Assembly (NCBI GenBank): GCA_900472295.1
Contig: UCIA01000021.1
Coordinates: 29,702 to 93,701, forward strand
From: Hyphomicrobiales bacterium
GTDB taxonomy: Bacteria; Pseudomonadota; Alphaproteobacteria; Rhizobiales; Rhizobiaceae
Direction: 5' to 3'
DNA length: 64,000 nt
This document shows positions 8,560 to 16,699 of this stretch, piece after piece. The notes under the pieces are model-generated. The model was not told the origin of the DNA. It was given only the letters and a program-made list of their open reading frames with translations, and did not search any database. Within the stretch, counting starts at the first letter, position 1, and every line of letters starts with the position of its first letter. The position numbers and the translations under genes are program-made.

Positions 8560-9465
8560 TTGGCCACTGCAGTCATGACCACGCTGGATCCCAACTCGCG
8601 CTCCGCCGCCCGCGGCATGAGCGACCTCACGATCCGAAATCTCTTCATCATTCCGACGATCGTTTTCCTGATCGTCTTCAATATCTTTCCACTGCTCTAT
8701 TCGCTCGGTTATTCGTTCACCGACTTTCGCGCGTCGAGCCCGGCGCCGGCCAATTTCGTTGGACTGCAGAACTATCGCGAACTGCTCAACGACCCATTCA
8801 TCTGGTCGAATTTCGCCATCACCGCCAAATATGTCATCGTCTCCGTGGTCGGCCAGGTCATCGTCGGCTTTGGCGTGGCGTTGCTGCTCAACCGCGATAT
8901 CCCGCTGAAGGGTCTGCTGACGACACTGCTGCTGTTGCCGATGATGCTGTCGATGGCCGTCGTCGGTCTGTTCTGGAAACTGCTCTATGATCCATCATGG
9001 GGTGTCATCAACTATGCACTCGGCCTCGGCAATTTCGAGTGGCTGTCCAACCCCGACATGGCGCTCTACGCGGTTGCCATCACCGACATCTGGATGTGGT
9101 CGCCCTTCGTCATGCTGCTGTCGCTTGCCGGCCTGTCGGCAGTGCCGAAGCACCTCTACGAGGCGGCGGCGATCGATCGCGCCGGTTCGTTCTATACCTT
9201 CTTTCGCATTACGCTGCCGCTGGTCGCGCCGATTCTGATGATCGCGATCATCTTTCGCACCATGGAGGCGTTCAAGACCTTCGATCTCGCCTACATCCTG
9301 ACCAGCCAGCCAACCACCGAGGTGATCTCGATCCGGCTCTACAAGATGGCGTTCCAGGAATGGCAGACCGGGCGCTCCTGCGCGCTCGCCTACATCGTGC
9401 TGATCATGGTGCTGGCTATCACCAACATCTACGTCAAATACCTCAACAAGGTGAAGGAGCGCTGA
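8560..9465 (+). CDS. Sugar ABC transporter permease (MalF-like)
   Basis: This inner-membrane permease of about 301 residues has six predicted hydrophobic helices, beginning LFIIPTIVFLIVFNIFPLLYS, and the EAA loop contacting the ATPase (YEAAAIDRAGSFYTFFRITLP). It pairs with the permease directly downstream. The start is taken as TTG 8560, which follows AAGGAAGG; ATG 8575 is an alternative. An in-frame start at 8512 would sit inside the upstream stem-loop and is rejected. It is the second gene of a six-gene importer operon and the stop is one base before the next ATG. Confidence 0.88.
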   Translation: MATAVMTTLDPNSRSAARGMSDLTIRNLFIIPTIVFLIVFNIFPLLYSLGYSFTDFRASSPAPANFVGLQNYRELLNDPFIWSNFAITAKYVIVSVVGQVIVGFGVALLLNRDIPLKGLLTTLLLLPMMLSMAVVGLFWKLLYDPSWGVINYALGLGNFEWLSNPDMALYAVAITDIWMWSPFVMLLSLAGLSAVPKHLYEAAAIDRAGSFYTFFRITLPLVAPILMIAIIFRTMEAFKTFDLAYILTSQPTTEVISIRLYKMAFQEWQTGRSCALAYIVLIMVLAITNIYVKYLNKVKER

Positions 9466-9466
9466 G

Positions 9467-10426
9467 ATGGCCGCCGTCCGCACTTCTTCCGAAATCGGGT
9501 TCAATCGCGTCGCCATCGTCGCCGTCCTGCTGGTGACGATAATCTTTCTCGCGCCGATCTACTGGATTGCCTCGACGGCGTTCAAGCCGCGCAACCTCGC
9601 CACCACGATCCCGCCGACGGTGGTGTTCCAGCCGGAGATATCGCCCTTCGTCAAGCTGTTCACCAAGCGCTCGCAACTGCGCAGCGCGCCGACGCCGGAA
9701 GAGTATGCGGCAGCGCCCTGGTGGGAGCGCGTCGTCTTCGACGGTGGTGAAAAGATCGTGCGCGACGGCAAGGGCCAGGTGCAATGGTCCGGCTATCCGA
9801 GTCGCTTCATGAACTCGCTGATCGTGGCCATAACGTCGACAGTGCTGGCAGTCGGCATGGGCACCTTCACCGCCTACGGCTTCTCGCGCTTCAAGGTGAA
9901 GGGAGAGGCGGACCTGCTCTTCTTCATCCTGTCAACGCGCATGCTGCCGCCGGTGGTGGTGGCGATCCCGATGTTCCTGATGTACCGGGCCGTCGGCCTC
10001 AACGACACGCACTGGGGCCTGATCATCCTCTACACCGCCTTCAACCTCAGCTTCTCCGTATGGCTTATGAAGGGGTTCATGGACGAAATTCCGAAGGAGT
10101 ACGAGGAGGCAGCGTTGGTCGACGGTTACACGCGCATGGAGGCGTTCTTCAAGATCGTGCTGCCCGAGGCCGCCACAGGCATCGCCGCCACAGCCGTGTT
10201 CTGCTTCATCACAGCGTGGAACGAATATGCCTTCGCGCTGATCATGACCAACCGACGCGCGCAGACGGCGCCGCCCTTCATCCCCAGCCAGGTCGGTTCC
10301 GGCCTGCCGGACTGGACGGTGATTGCCGCCGGAACCTTCCTGTTCCTGCTGCCGGTCGCCATCTTCACCTTCCTGCTGCGTAACCACCTTCTGCGCGGCA
10401 TGTCCTTCGGAGCGATCCGCAAATGA
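9467..10426 (+). CDS. Sugar ABC transporter permease (MalG-like)
   Basis: This 319-residue inner-membrane permease resembles MalG. A first helix (VAIVAVLLVTIIFLAPIYW) is followed by a long periplasmic stretch of about 80 residues, then the transport helices. The EAA loop (YEEAALVDGYTRMEAFFKIVLP) is present. The N-terminal periplasmic segment, with PEISPFVKLFTKRSQLRS, is longer than in MalG and is seen in glycerol/polyol-type importers. The gene starts one base after the upstream stop and its own stop overlaps the start of the 73-residue membrane protein gene. Confidence 0.9.
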   Translation: MAAVRTSSEIGFNRVAIVAVLLVTIIFLAPIYWIASTAFKPRNLATTIPPTVVFQPEISPFVKLFTKRSQLRSAPTPEEYAAAPWWERVVFDGGEKIVRDGKGQVQWSGYPSRFMNSLIVAITSTVLAVGMGTFTAYGFSRFKVKGEADLLFFILSTRMLPPVVVAIPMFLMYRAVGLNDTHWGLIILYTAFNLSFSVWLMKGFMDEIPKEYEEAALVDGYTRMEAFFKIVLPEAATGIAATAVFCFITAWNEYAFALIMTNRRAQTAPPFIPSQVGSGLPDWTVIAAGTFLFLLPVAIFTFLLRNHLLRGMSFGAIRK

Positions 10427-10644
10427 GCTTTCGAGCCATCAACCAGAAATATCTCGAACCCGGCTCGCAGATCCTGATGGTGCTCGGCATCATCGCGCTC
10501 TGCCAACCCTGGAACCTGCTGCTGCACCGCTACGGCGTGACCATCATCCTGATCGGCCTGATCGGCTTCAACATCACGTCGAAGATCGCACCGGAGGAGA
10601 AGGCCGGCACCGGACAGACGGGAAATCCGGGAGCACAGCATTGA
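10423..10644 (+). CDS. Small membrane protein embedded in the ABC importer operon
   Basis: This 73-residue protein has two hydrophobic segments (ILMVLGIIALCQPWNLLL and GVTIILIGLIGFNITS) and a charged C-terminal tail. It overlaps the upstream permease by four bases (ATGA) and its stop overlaps the TTG start of the ATPase, so it is translated within the operon. No family is recognised. The position recalls the small GlpU protein in the glycerol importer GlpSTPQV of Rhizobium, but sequence similarity cannot be claimed. It may assist assembly of a transporter with two non-identical ATPases. Confidence 0.75.
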   Translation: MSFRAINQKYLEPGSQILMVLGIIALCQPWNLLLHRYGVTIILIGLIGFNITSKIAPEEKAGTGQTGNPGAQH

Positions 10645-11744
10645 CCCAGATCGAGCTTCGCGGCGTCCAGAAATATTTCGGCGCCGTCCAGGTCATCAAG
10701 GACCTCAACCTCAAGATCGCAGACAATGAGTTCATCGTGCTGCTCGGCCAGTCCGGCTGCGGCAAGACGACGACGTTGCGCGCCATTGCCGGGCTGGAGA
10801 CGATCGACGAAGGCGATATCCTCATCGACGGCAAGCCGGTCCAGCATCTCAAGGCCGCCGACCGCGACATCGCCATGGTGTTCCAGTCATTCTCGCTCTA
10901 TCCGCATATGAGCGTCTACGAGAACATTGCCTTCCCCTTGCGCGCCACGCGCAAGAGCAAGGCCGAGATCGATAGCGAGGTTCGCTCCGTTGCCAAGACG
11001 CTGCAGATCACCGAGCTGCTGGCCAAAAAGCCGTCGGCGCTGTCGGGCGGCGACATGCAGCGCGTCGCCATCGGCCGGGCGCTGGTGCGGCGTCCGAAGG
11101 CGATGCTGATGGATGAGCCGATCGGCGCGCTCGACGCCAAGCTGCGCGAGGAAATGCGGGCCGAGATCAAGCGGCTGCACATCAAGCAGGGCTCGACCAC
11201 AATCTATGTCACGCACGACCAAATCGAGGCGATGAGCCTCGCCGACCGCATCGTCATCATGCATGAAGGCGTGCTGCAGCAGGTCGGCTCGCCGGACGAG
11301 GTCTATTCGCGGCCGGCCAATCTGTTCGTGGCGCAGTTTGTCGGCAGCCCGGTGATGAACGTCGCCGATGCGGCGGTCACCGAGACAGCATCGTCGGCCT
11401 CGGTCACTGTAGGCGGTGCGGCCACCGGGTTCGAATTTCCGCGCGCGCTTTTATCCAAGCTCAACGGTCATGCCGGCGGCCAGTTGGCGCTGGGCATAAG
11501 GCCCGAAGGCGTGCTGGTGCGCCACGAGGCGGCGGAAGGCTTCGTGCCGGTCGAGACGCAGATCGTCGAGCCGCTCGGCTCCTTCGACATTGTCGACCTC
11601 AAGGTCGGCACCAAAATGCTGCGTGCCCGCACCAAGAGCGGCTTCGTCGGCGGCCCCGGCGAAAAGGTCTTCGCCAGGATCGATCCCACGCAGGCACATT
11701 TCTTCGACACGGCAAGCGGCAAGTCGCTCGAGGTGAGGCTCTGA
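10641..11744 (+). CDS. Sugar ABC transporter ATP-binding protein, first of two
   Basis: This 367-residue ATPase is of the MalK/UgpC type. It has Walker A GQSGCGKTT (residues 36-44), Q-loop Q82, signature LSGGDMQR (134-141), Walker B AMLMDEP with E159, and the H-loop in VTHDQIEAM, followed by a C-terminal OB-fold regulatory domain of about 130 residues. The start is TTG 10641, overlapping the stop of the small membrane protein (TTGA); no ATG is available before the Walker A region. A second, distinct ATPase gene follows, so the transporter probably uses a heterodimer. Confidence 0.9.
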   Translation: MTQIELRGVQKYFGAVQVIKDLNLKIADNEFIVLLGQSGCGKTTTLRAIAGLETIDEGDILIDGKPVQHLKAADRDIAMVFQSFSLYPHMSVYENIAFPLRATRKSKAEIDSEVRSVAKTLQITELLAKKPSALSGGDMQRVAIGRALVRRPKAMLMDEPIGALDAKLREEMRAEIKRLHIKQGSTTIYVTHDQIEAMSLADRIVIMHEGVLQQVGSPDEVYSRPANLFVAQFVGSPVMNVADAAVTETASSASVTVGGAATGFEFPRALLSKLNGHAGGQLALGIRPEGVLVRHEAAEGFVPVETQIVEPLGSFDIVDLKVGTKMLRARTKSGFVGGPGEKVFARIDPTQAHFFDTASGKSLEVRL

Positions 11745-12847
11745 TGGCGCATATCCAGCTCAAGAATATTTCCAAGAGCTTCGGCAACCATACCGCGCTG
11801 ACAGGGCTCAATCTCGACATCGCCGATGGCGAGTTCTTCGTGCTGCTCGGCGAGACAGGCGCCGGCAAGACGACGACGCTGCGCATGATAGCCGGTCTGG
11901 AAAAACCGACGGAAGGCCAGGTGTTCATCGACGGCGTCGATGTCGCCGACTGGGGTGCGGCCGAGCGCGACGTGGCGCTGGTGCTGCAGCAATATTCGCT
12001 CTATCCGCGCTACACAGTGCGCGAAAACCTCGAATTCCCGCTGAAGCCGAAGATCCGCCGGTTGCCGGATGCCGAGATCAAGGACCGCGTTGCGCGCGCC
12101 GCCAAGACACTGCGGATCGAGCATCTGCTCGACCGCAAGACCGATCGTCTTTCGGGCGGCGAGATGCAGCGCGTCTCGATCGGCCGCGCCATCGTGCGCA
12201 AGCCGCGCGTGTTCCTGATGGATGAGCCGCTGTCGGCGCTCGACGCCAAATTGCGTGAGGCGCTGCGCACGGAACTGAAGAACCTGCAGATACAGCTCGG
12301 CGCCACTTTCCTGTTCGTCACCCACGACCAGATCGAGGCGATGTCGATGGGCGACAAGGTCGGCGTGCTCAACCATGGCCGCATCGTCCAGACCGGCACG
12401 CCGCACGAAATCTACAACAATCCGCGTGACACCTATGTGGCGAGCTTCGTCGGCTCGCCGCCGATGAACCTCATCGACGGCAGGCTGATCAACAACCGCG
12501 CGGTGATGGCGCCGATGAATTTCGAGCTGCCGCTTTCGGGAGGAGCCAAGGGTTTCGGAGGGGCGAAGACAGGCGCTGCCACGGAAGGGCGCCCGCTCGT
12601 CTTCGGCATCCGTCCGGAGGACGTCTATCTGGAGAGCGGCGCGCCGGTCGAGGCACGCGTCCACGACGTCGAAAACCATGGCGTGGAAAAGATCCTGACT
12701 CTACGGGTCGGCGACACGACGCTGCGCGCCACGGTGTCGGCAAGGACCGATGTGGCGATCGAGCAATCGGTGCGCTTTGCCTGGAACGCGGACAAGGTGG
12801 TGCTGTTCGACAAGGGCAGCGGGGTTAGCTTGCGCCACGCCAGCTAA
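11744..12847 (+). CDS. Sugar ABC transporter ATP-binding protein, second of two
   Basis: This 367-residue MalK-like ATPase has Walker A GETGAGKTT (residues 36-44), signature LSGGEMQR (136-143), Walker B VFLMDEP with E161, H-loop VTHDQIEAM and a C-terminal regulatory domain. Its start codon shares a base with the upstream stop (TGATG). Both catalytic sets are intact, unlike heterodimers with one degenerate site. The paired-ATPase arrangement is known for rhizobial polyol/glycerol importers, which gives a weak hint about substrate class. Confidence 0.9.
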   Translation: MAHIQLKNISKSFGNHTALTGLNLDIADGEFFVLLGETGAGKTTTLRMIAGLEKPTEGQVFIDGVDVADWGAAERDVALVLQQYSLYPRYTVRENLEFPLKPKIRRLPDAEIKDRVARAAKTLRIEHLLDRKTDRLSGGEMQRVSIGRAIVRKPRVFLMDEPLSALDAKLREALRTELKNLQIQLGATFLFVTHDQIEAMSMGDKVGVLNHGRIVQTGTPHEIYNNPRDTYVASFVGSPPMNLIDGRLINNRAVMAPMNFELPLSGGAKGFGGAKTGAATEGRPLVFGIRPEDVYLESGAPVEARVHDVENHGVEKILTLRVGDTTLRATVSARTDVAIEQSVRFAWNADKVVLFDKGSGVSLRHAS

Positions 12848-12886
12848 TTTTGACTACATCCACTCCGAGCTTTGCGCAGCGGCCCA

Positions 12887-13465
12887 TCACGGTTTTCGGG
12901 CCGCTGTCTTGGTGATGGCTGCAACGAAGCGCTTGAGGCTTTCCTCGACATAGGTGGCCACCTCGATCGTCGGGTCGAAACTCCACCACAGCAGTGAGCC
13001 CTGCCAATGCGATGCCATCAGCAGGCCGATGTCGCGCGGGGTGTCGGGCGTTCCGGCGAAGCAAGCCGCAAGGGCCTCGCTCAGGAACGCTTTCCAGGCG
13101 GCGCCTCGCGCCCTGAGCACGGGGTCGCGCAGATCCTCGCGCAGCACGAGCAGGCCTTCGGCATAGGCTTCGATGCCACCATAGCCCTGCGATAGCCCAA
13201 CCAGCAGCTCGATGGCGCCTGCCGGGGTTTTGGCAACCGTGGCCGCCAGCATCCTGGTCTTGTCGTCGAGACCGTCCCAGGCACAGAGCAAGGTGCGCTG
13301 CTTCAACTGCGCCTTGTTTCCAAAGCGCTGCACCAGTGTCGCGCCGGAGAGGCCGCAGGCCTTTGCCAGCCGTTCGAAGGTGAGCGCCTCGGGGCCATGC
13401 TCATGGATCAGGCGCAGCGCGGCTTCCAGCACCTGCTCGTCGGATTGGGTTTTTGGTCTCGTCAC
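12887..13465 (-). CDS. TetR/AcrR family transcriptional regulator
   Basis: This 192-residue regulator has a helix-turn-helix at about residues 30-52 (FERLAKACGLSGATLVQRFG). The C-terminal domain contains a tryptophan-rich stretch (HWQGSLLWWSF) that may line a ligand pocket. The start is GTG 13465; no ATG is available near the N-terminus. It is divergent from the SDR gene with an AATGATCATT palindrome between them, so it probably represses that gene and itself. Confidence 0.85.
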   Translation of the reverse strand: MTRPKTQSDEQVLEAALRLIHEHGPEALTFERLAKACGLSGATLVQRFGNKAQLKQRTLLCAWDGLDDKTRMLAATVAKTPAGAIELLVGLSQGYGGIEAYAEGLLVLREDLRDPVLRARGAAWKAFLSEALAACFAGTPDTPRDIGLLMASHWQGSLLWWSFDPTIEVATYVEESLKRFVAAITKTAARKP

Positions 13466-13486
13466 CTTGACATCTCAATATAACCG

Positions 13487-13496
13487 AATGATCATT
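13487..13496. promoter_or_regulatory. TetR operator candidate between regulator and SDR gene
   Basis: AATGATCATT is a perfect ten-base palindrome in the AT-rich 95-base gap between the divergent TetR and SDR genes, flanked by AACCG and TATATAT. AT-rich flanks could hold both promoters. Binding is inferred. Confidence 0.4.
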
Positions 13497-13560
13497 TATA
13501 TATGATGCGAGCGGCAGAGGCCAGCCCGGTTTGGTCGATGGATTCGTTTGGGAGCCTACC

Positions 13561-14469
13561 ATGACGTTGCAAGGAAAAGTCGCTTTGGTCGCCGGCGCCA
13601 CGCGTGGCGCCGGGCGCGGGATCGCGGTCGAACTCGGGGCTGCCGGGGCCACCGTCTATGTCACCGGGCGCACCACACGCAGCCAGCAATCCGACTACGC
13701 CCGGCCCGAAACCATCGAGGAGACGGCGGAACTGGTTTCTTTACACGGCGGCAAGGGCATTGCCGTGCAAGTCGATCATCTGGTGACTGATGACGTGCGC
13801 AAGCTGATCCAGCGCATCCGCTCCGAACAGGGTCGCCTCGATATTCTCGTCAACGATATCTGGGGCGGCGAAAAGCTGTTCGAATGGAACAAGCCGGTCT
13901 GGGATCACAATCTGGAGAACGGCCTGCGCCTGCTGCGGCTGGGTATCGACACGCATCTGATCACCGCGCATCATGCACTGCCGCTGATGATCGAGCGGCC
14001 CGGCGGGCTGCTGGTCGAAGTCACCGATGGTACCGCCGAATACAATGCCGATCATTACCGGCTGTCGCCCTTCTACGATCTCGCCAAGGTGGCGGTGAAC
14101 CGCATGGCATGGGCGCATGCCAAGGACCTTGCCGCGCATGGCGCCACCTCGGTGTCGCTGACGCCCGGCTGGCTGCGCTCGGAAATGATGCTGGAAGCCT
14201 TTGGCGTCACCGAAGACAATTGGCGCGATGCCACCGCCAAGGTGCCGCATTTCGTCATTTCCGAAACGCCGCGTTTTGTCGGCCGCGCGGTCGCAGCGCT
14301 TGCGGCGGATCCGGATCGTGCGCGCTGGAACGGCCAGTCGCTGTCCAGCGGCGGGCTGGCGCAAATCTACGGCTTTACCGATCTCGACGGTTCGCGCCCG
14401 GACGCCTGGCGTTATGTTCCGGAGGTGCAGGACGCCGGCAAGCCCGCCGATGCCACTGGCTACCGATAA
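13561..14469 (+). CDS. Short-chain dehydrogenase/reductase
   Basis: This 302-residue protein is an NAD(P)-dependent SDR. The nucleotide motif AGATRGAGRG spans residues 11-20 and the active-site YDLAK gives Y172 and K176. The usual NNAG is VNDIWGG here, and no serine is visible about 13 residues before the tyrosine, where the sequence reads TDGT. This places it in a divergent SDR subgroup. ATG 13561 is preceded by GGGAG. It is divergent from a TetR regulator and ends two bases before the convergent GFA gene. The substrate is unknown. Confidence 0.88.
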   Translation: MTLQGKVALVAGATRGAGRGIAVELGAAGATVYVTGRTTRSQQSDYARPETIEETAELVSLHGGKGIAVQVDHLVTDDVRKLIQRIRSEQGRLDILVNDIWGGEKLFEWNKPVWDHNLENGLRLLRLGIDTHLITAHHALPLMIERPGGLLVEVTDGTAEYNADHYRLSPFYDLAKVAVNRMAWAHAKDLAAHGATSVSLTPGWLRSEMMLEAFGVTEDNWRDATAKVPHFVISETPRFVGRAVAALAADPDRARWNGQSLSSGGLAQIYGFTDLDGSRPDAWRYVPEVQDAGKPADATGYR

Positions 14470-14471
14470 AG

Positions 14472-14819
14472 TCAGACCGAGCGGCCGTCGAAGTCGAAGA
14501 TCGACAGGCTGGACGGATCGATATCGTCGACGCAGTTGAGGTTGATATAGGCGTTTCGTTCGCTGCCTTCACGCACGTCCTCGGCGAAAGGGTGGATGCC
14601 GCAGGTTCGGCAGAAGCGATGCGCCAATACATGATTGTTGAACGTATAGGTACCCAGATCGTCGCCCCATGCCAGCACCTTCAGGCTGTCATGCGGGACG
14701 GCGCATAACAGCACGCCCTTGCGCCTGCACATCGAACAATTGCATCGCACGGCGCCGGTCAGTTCGGCCTTGAATTCGAACGCTACCTTGCCGCAGTGGC
14801 AGCTGCCTTTGTACAGCAT
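14472..14819 (-). CDS. GFA family protein (glutathione-dependent formaldehyde-activating enzyme-like)
   Basis: This 115-residue protein matches the GFA/CENP-V fold. Cysteines at 7, 9, 26, 28, 31, 70 and 73 (CHC, CNCSMC, CRTCG) form the two zinc sites of the family. The best known member binds glutathione and was proposed to speed formaldehyde conjugation, but most members have unproven roles. It is transcribed alone, tail to tail with the SDR gene. Confidence 0.9.
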   Translation of the reverse strand: MLYKGSCHCGKVAFEFKAELTGAVRCNCSMCRRKGVLLCAVPHDSLKVLAWGDDLGTYTFNNHVLAHRFCRTCGIHPFAEDVREGSERNAYINLNCVDDIDPSSLSIFDFDGRSV

Positions 14820-14944
14820 CAGTCTCTTCCTATCGCTGGCAGGTGCAAATACACGCTGGCCGGGTTATCCCTTCCGCAGCCGAACGGCCCACATGAGCTG
14901 TTCTGCTTTAAAGACGCTCCACCTTGACGGAATCCGACATCGAC

Positions 14945-16243
14945 ATGCAATCAATCCGCGATCGTCTCGAAATCATCCTGTCACGTCTTGCCAATCGCGC
15001 GGCAGACGAGAAGGTCTTCACCAAACTCCATGCCGAAGCCGCGCGAGCCGCGGCCGATGCCAGCGATGCCCGCGAACGGGCCGGCGTGAGCCTCGGGCCA
15101 CTCGACGGCACCATCGTCTCGATCAAGGATCTGTTCGACGTCGCCGGCGAGCCGACCACGGCCGGTTCACTGATGTTGAAGGACACCGCGCCTCGCCGGC
15201 ACGACGCGGCAATCGTCAACCGGTTGCGGCAGGCCGGCGCTGTCATCATCGGCAAGACCAACATGACCGAATTCGCCTTCACCGCAATTGGCGACAACAT
15301 GCATTTCGGCACACCGGGTAATGCCGCCGATGCCAGCCTGATACCGGGCGGTTCGTCGTCTGGCGCCGGCGTGTCCGTCGGCGAGGGGACGAGCGAAATC
15401 TCCATCGGGTCCGACACCGGCGGCTCGATACGCATTCCGGCTTCATTGAACGGTGTCGTTGGTTTCAAGCCGACGGCGCGGCGGGTTCCGTTGACCGGCG
15501 CCTATCCCTTGTCATCGACGCTGGATTCGATCGGGCCGCTGGCACTGGGCGTCGCTGCCTGCGCGCTTGCCGACGCGGCGATGTCGGGTGAGGACTTGCC
15601 GCCATTGCATTTGCCGCTGTCGCTTGCCGGGCTTCGCGTCGGCATTCCGCACGGTCTGCTTTTCGAAGACACAGAAACTGAGGTTGCTGCTGCGTTCGAC
15701 CGCAGCCTTGCCAAGGTCGAGCGAGCAGGCGCGTGGCTGACGGACAGTTCGATCGACGGCCTCATCACCGATCTGCGCGCCGCCACCAAACGCGGTTCGA
15801 TTGCGGCCATGGAAGGTGCAGAGGTTCATGCCGACTGGCTGGCGACGGGCGCATCGGTGCCGGTCGATCCCTATGTCAGCGGCCCGCTGTCGCGGGCGGC
15901 GGCCATACCGACGCCGGTCTATATCAGGGCAATGCGTCGCCGCGCGGCACTGTGCATCGCCATGGAGGAGCGGTTGCTTTCGGTCGACGTGCTGGCGCTG
16001 CCGACCACGCCGGTGACGGCGCCGACCGTTGTTTCGATGGCTGCGGACTCCGCTCTGCGCGAACGCACCGAAGGCCTGTTGTTGCGCAACACCCAGGTCG
16101 CCAACCAATTCGACCTCTGCGCGATCTCGCTGCCGATGCCCGGCATGACGCGGCCGGCCGGGCTGATGCTGGTGGCGCGCAATGGCCACGACCATCACCT
16201 GCTGCGCATCGCGGCTGAAGTCGAGCGGCTGCTCAGCCAGTAA
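14945..16243 (+). CDS. Amidase (amidase signature family)
   Basis: This protein of about 432 residues belongs to the amidase signature family, which hydrolyses amide bonds using a Ser-cisSer-Lys triad. K61 (SIKDLFDVAG), the serines in GGSSSG near 137-139 and nucleophile S161 (SDTGGSIR) are all in place. Such enzymes include GatA, indoleacetamide hydrolase and aryl-acylamidases; without a GatB/GatC neighbour a GatA role is unlikely. ATG 14945 is chosen; TTG 14924 in the same frame is possible and neither has a strong ribosome site. It stands as a single gene. Confidence 0.88.
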   Translation: MQSIRDRLEIILSRLANRAADEKVFTKLHAEAARAAADASDARERAGVSLGPLDGTIVSIKDLFDVAGEPTTAGSLMLKDTAPRRHDAAIVNRLRQAGAVIIGKTNMTEFAFTAIGDNMHFGTPGNAADASLIPGGSSSGAGVSVGEGTSEISIGSDTGGSIRIPASLNGVVGFKPTARRVPLTGAYPLSSTLDSIGPLALGVAACALADAAMSGEDLPPLHLPLSLAGLRVGIPHGLLFEDTETEVAAAFDRSLAKVERAGAWLTDSSIDGLITDLRAATKRGSIAAMEGAEVHADWLATGASVPVDPYVSGPLSRAAAIPTPVYIRAMRRRAALCIAMEERLLSVDVLALPTTPVTAPTVVSMAADSALRERTEGLLLRNTQVANQFDLCAISLPMPGMTRPAGLMLVARNGHDHHLLRIAAEVERLLSQ

Positions 16244-16256
16244 TCGGCGTTCACCG

Positions 16257-16646
16257 TCAGCGCGACGAGCAGTGCTTGCGTTCGCTGTCCTTGGCGGTGC
16301 GCAGGATGCCGGTCGCGACCAAGGTCGGCAGGCTGTATTGCTTGCCGTTGAAACTATGCGACCTGTTCTCGATCGTACCCGTGACAACGAGCTTGCCGGC
16401 ATAGAGCTTGTCGGCGAGGTCGAGCGCCTTGTCCTGCTGCGGCAGGCCGTCAGTATCGACCCAGACGCCCTTGGCGACCTTGCCGGTGGCGAGGTCGAGC
16501 GCGCTGGTGGAAGGGCAGGGCGCCATAACACAATCCAGGCCGTTGTCGCAGGGCACGTAGCTGCCTTGGCCATCGGCTTGAGCGTCAGTCACCGCCACGC
16601 AGGTGCCGGCAATCAGAACAAGAATTTTTGCGACGCTCTTCGCCAT
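16257..16646 (-). CDS. Small secreted protein of unknown function
   Basis: This 129-residue protein has a Sec signal peptide (MAKSVAKILVLIAGTCVAVTDAQA) and a mature domain with four or more cysteines (VPCDNGLDCVMAPC near the start, KHC near the end) that could form disulfides. No known family is recognised. ATG 16646 is chosen over a TTG at 16667. It is tail to tail with the amidase gene, with a gap of only 13 bases. Confidence 0.7.
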   Translation of the reverse strand: MAKSVAKILVLIAGTCVAVTDAQADGQGSYVPCDNGLDCVMAPCPSTSALDLATGKVAKGVWVDTDGLPQQDKALDLADKLYAGKLVVTGTIENRSHSFNGKQYSLPTLVATGILRTAKDSERKHCSSR

Positions 16647-16699
16647 GGCGGCGAAGATCGTCGCCAAATCCGCGAAAATTGAGGCGGCTTGCGGAACCG

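Noticed and set aside
10323-10640. N-terminal extension of the first ATPase
   Set aside because: It would overlap the permease and small membrane protein genes; the ABC domain starts right after TTG 10641.
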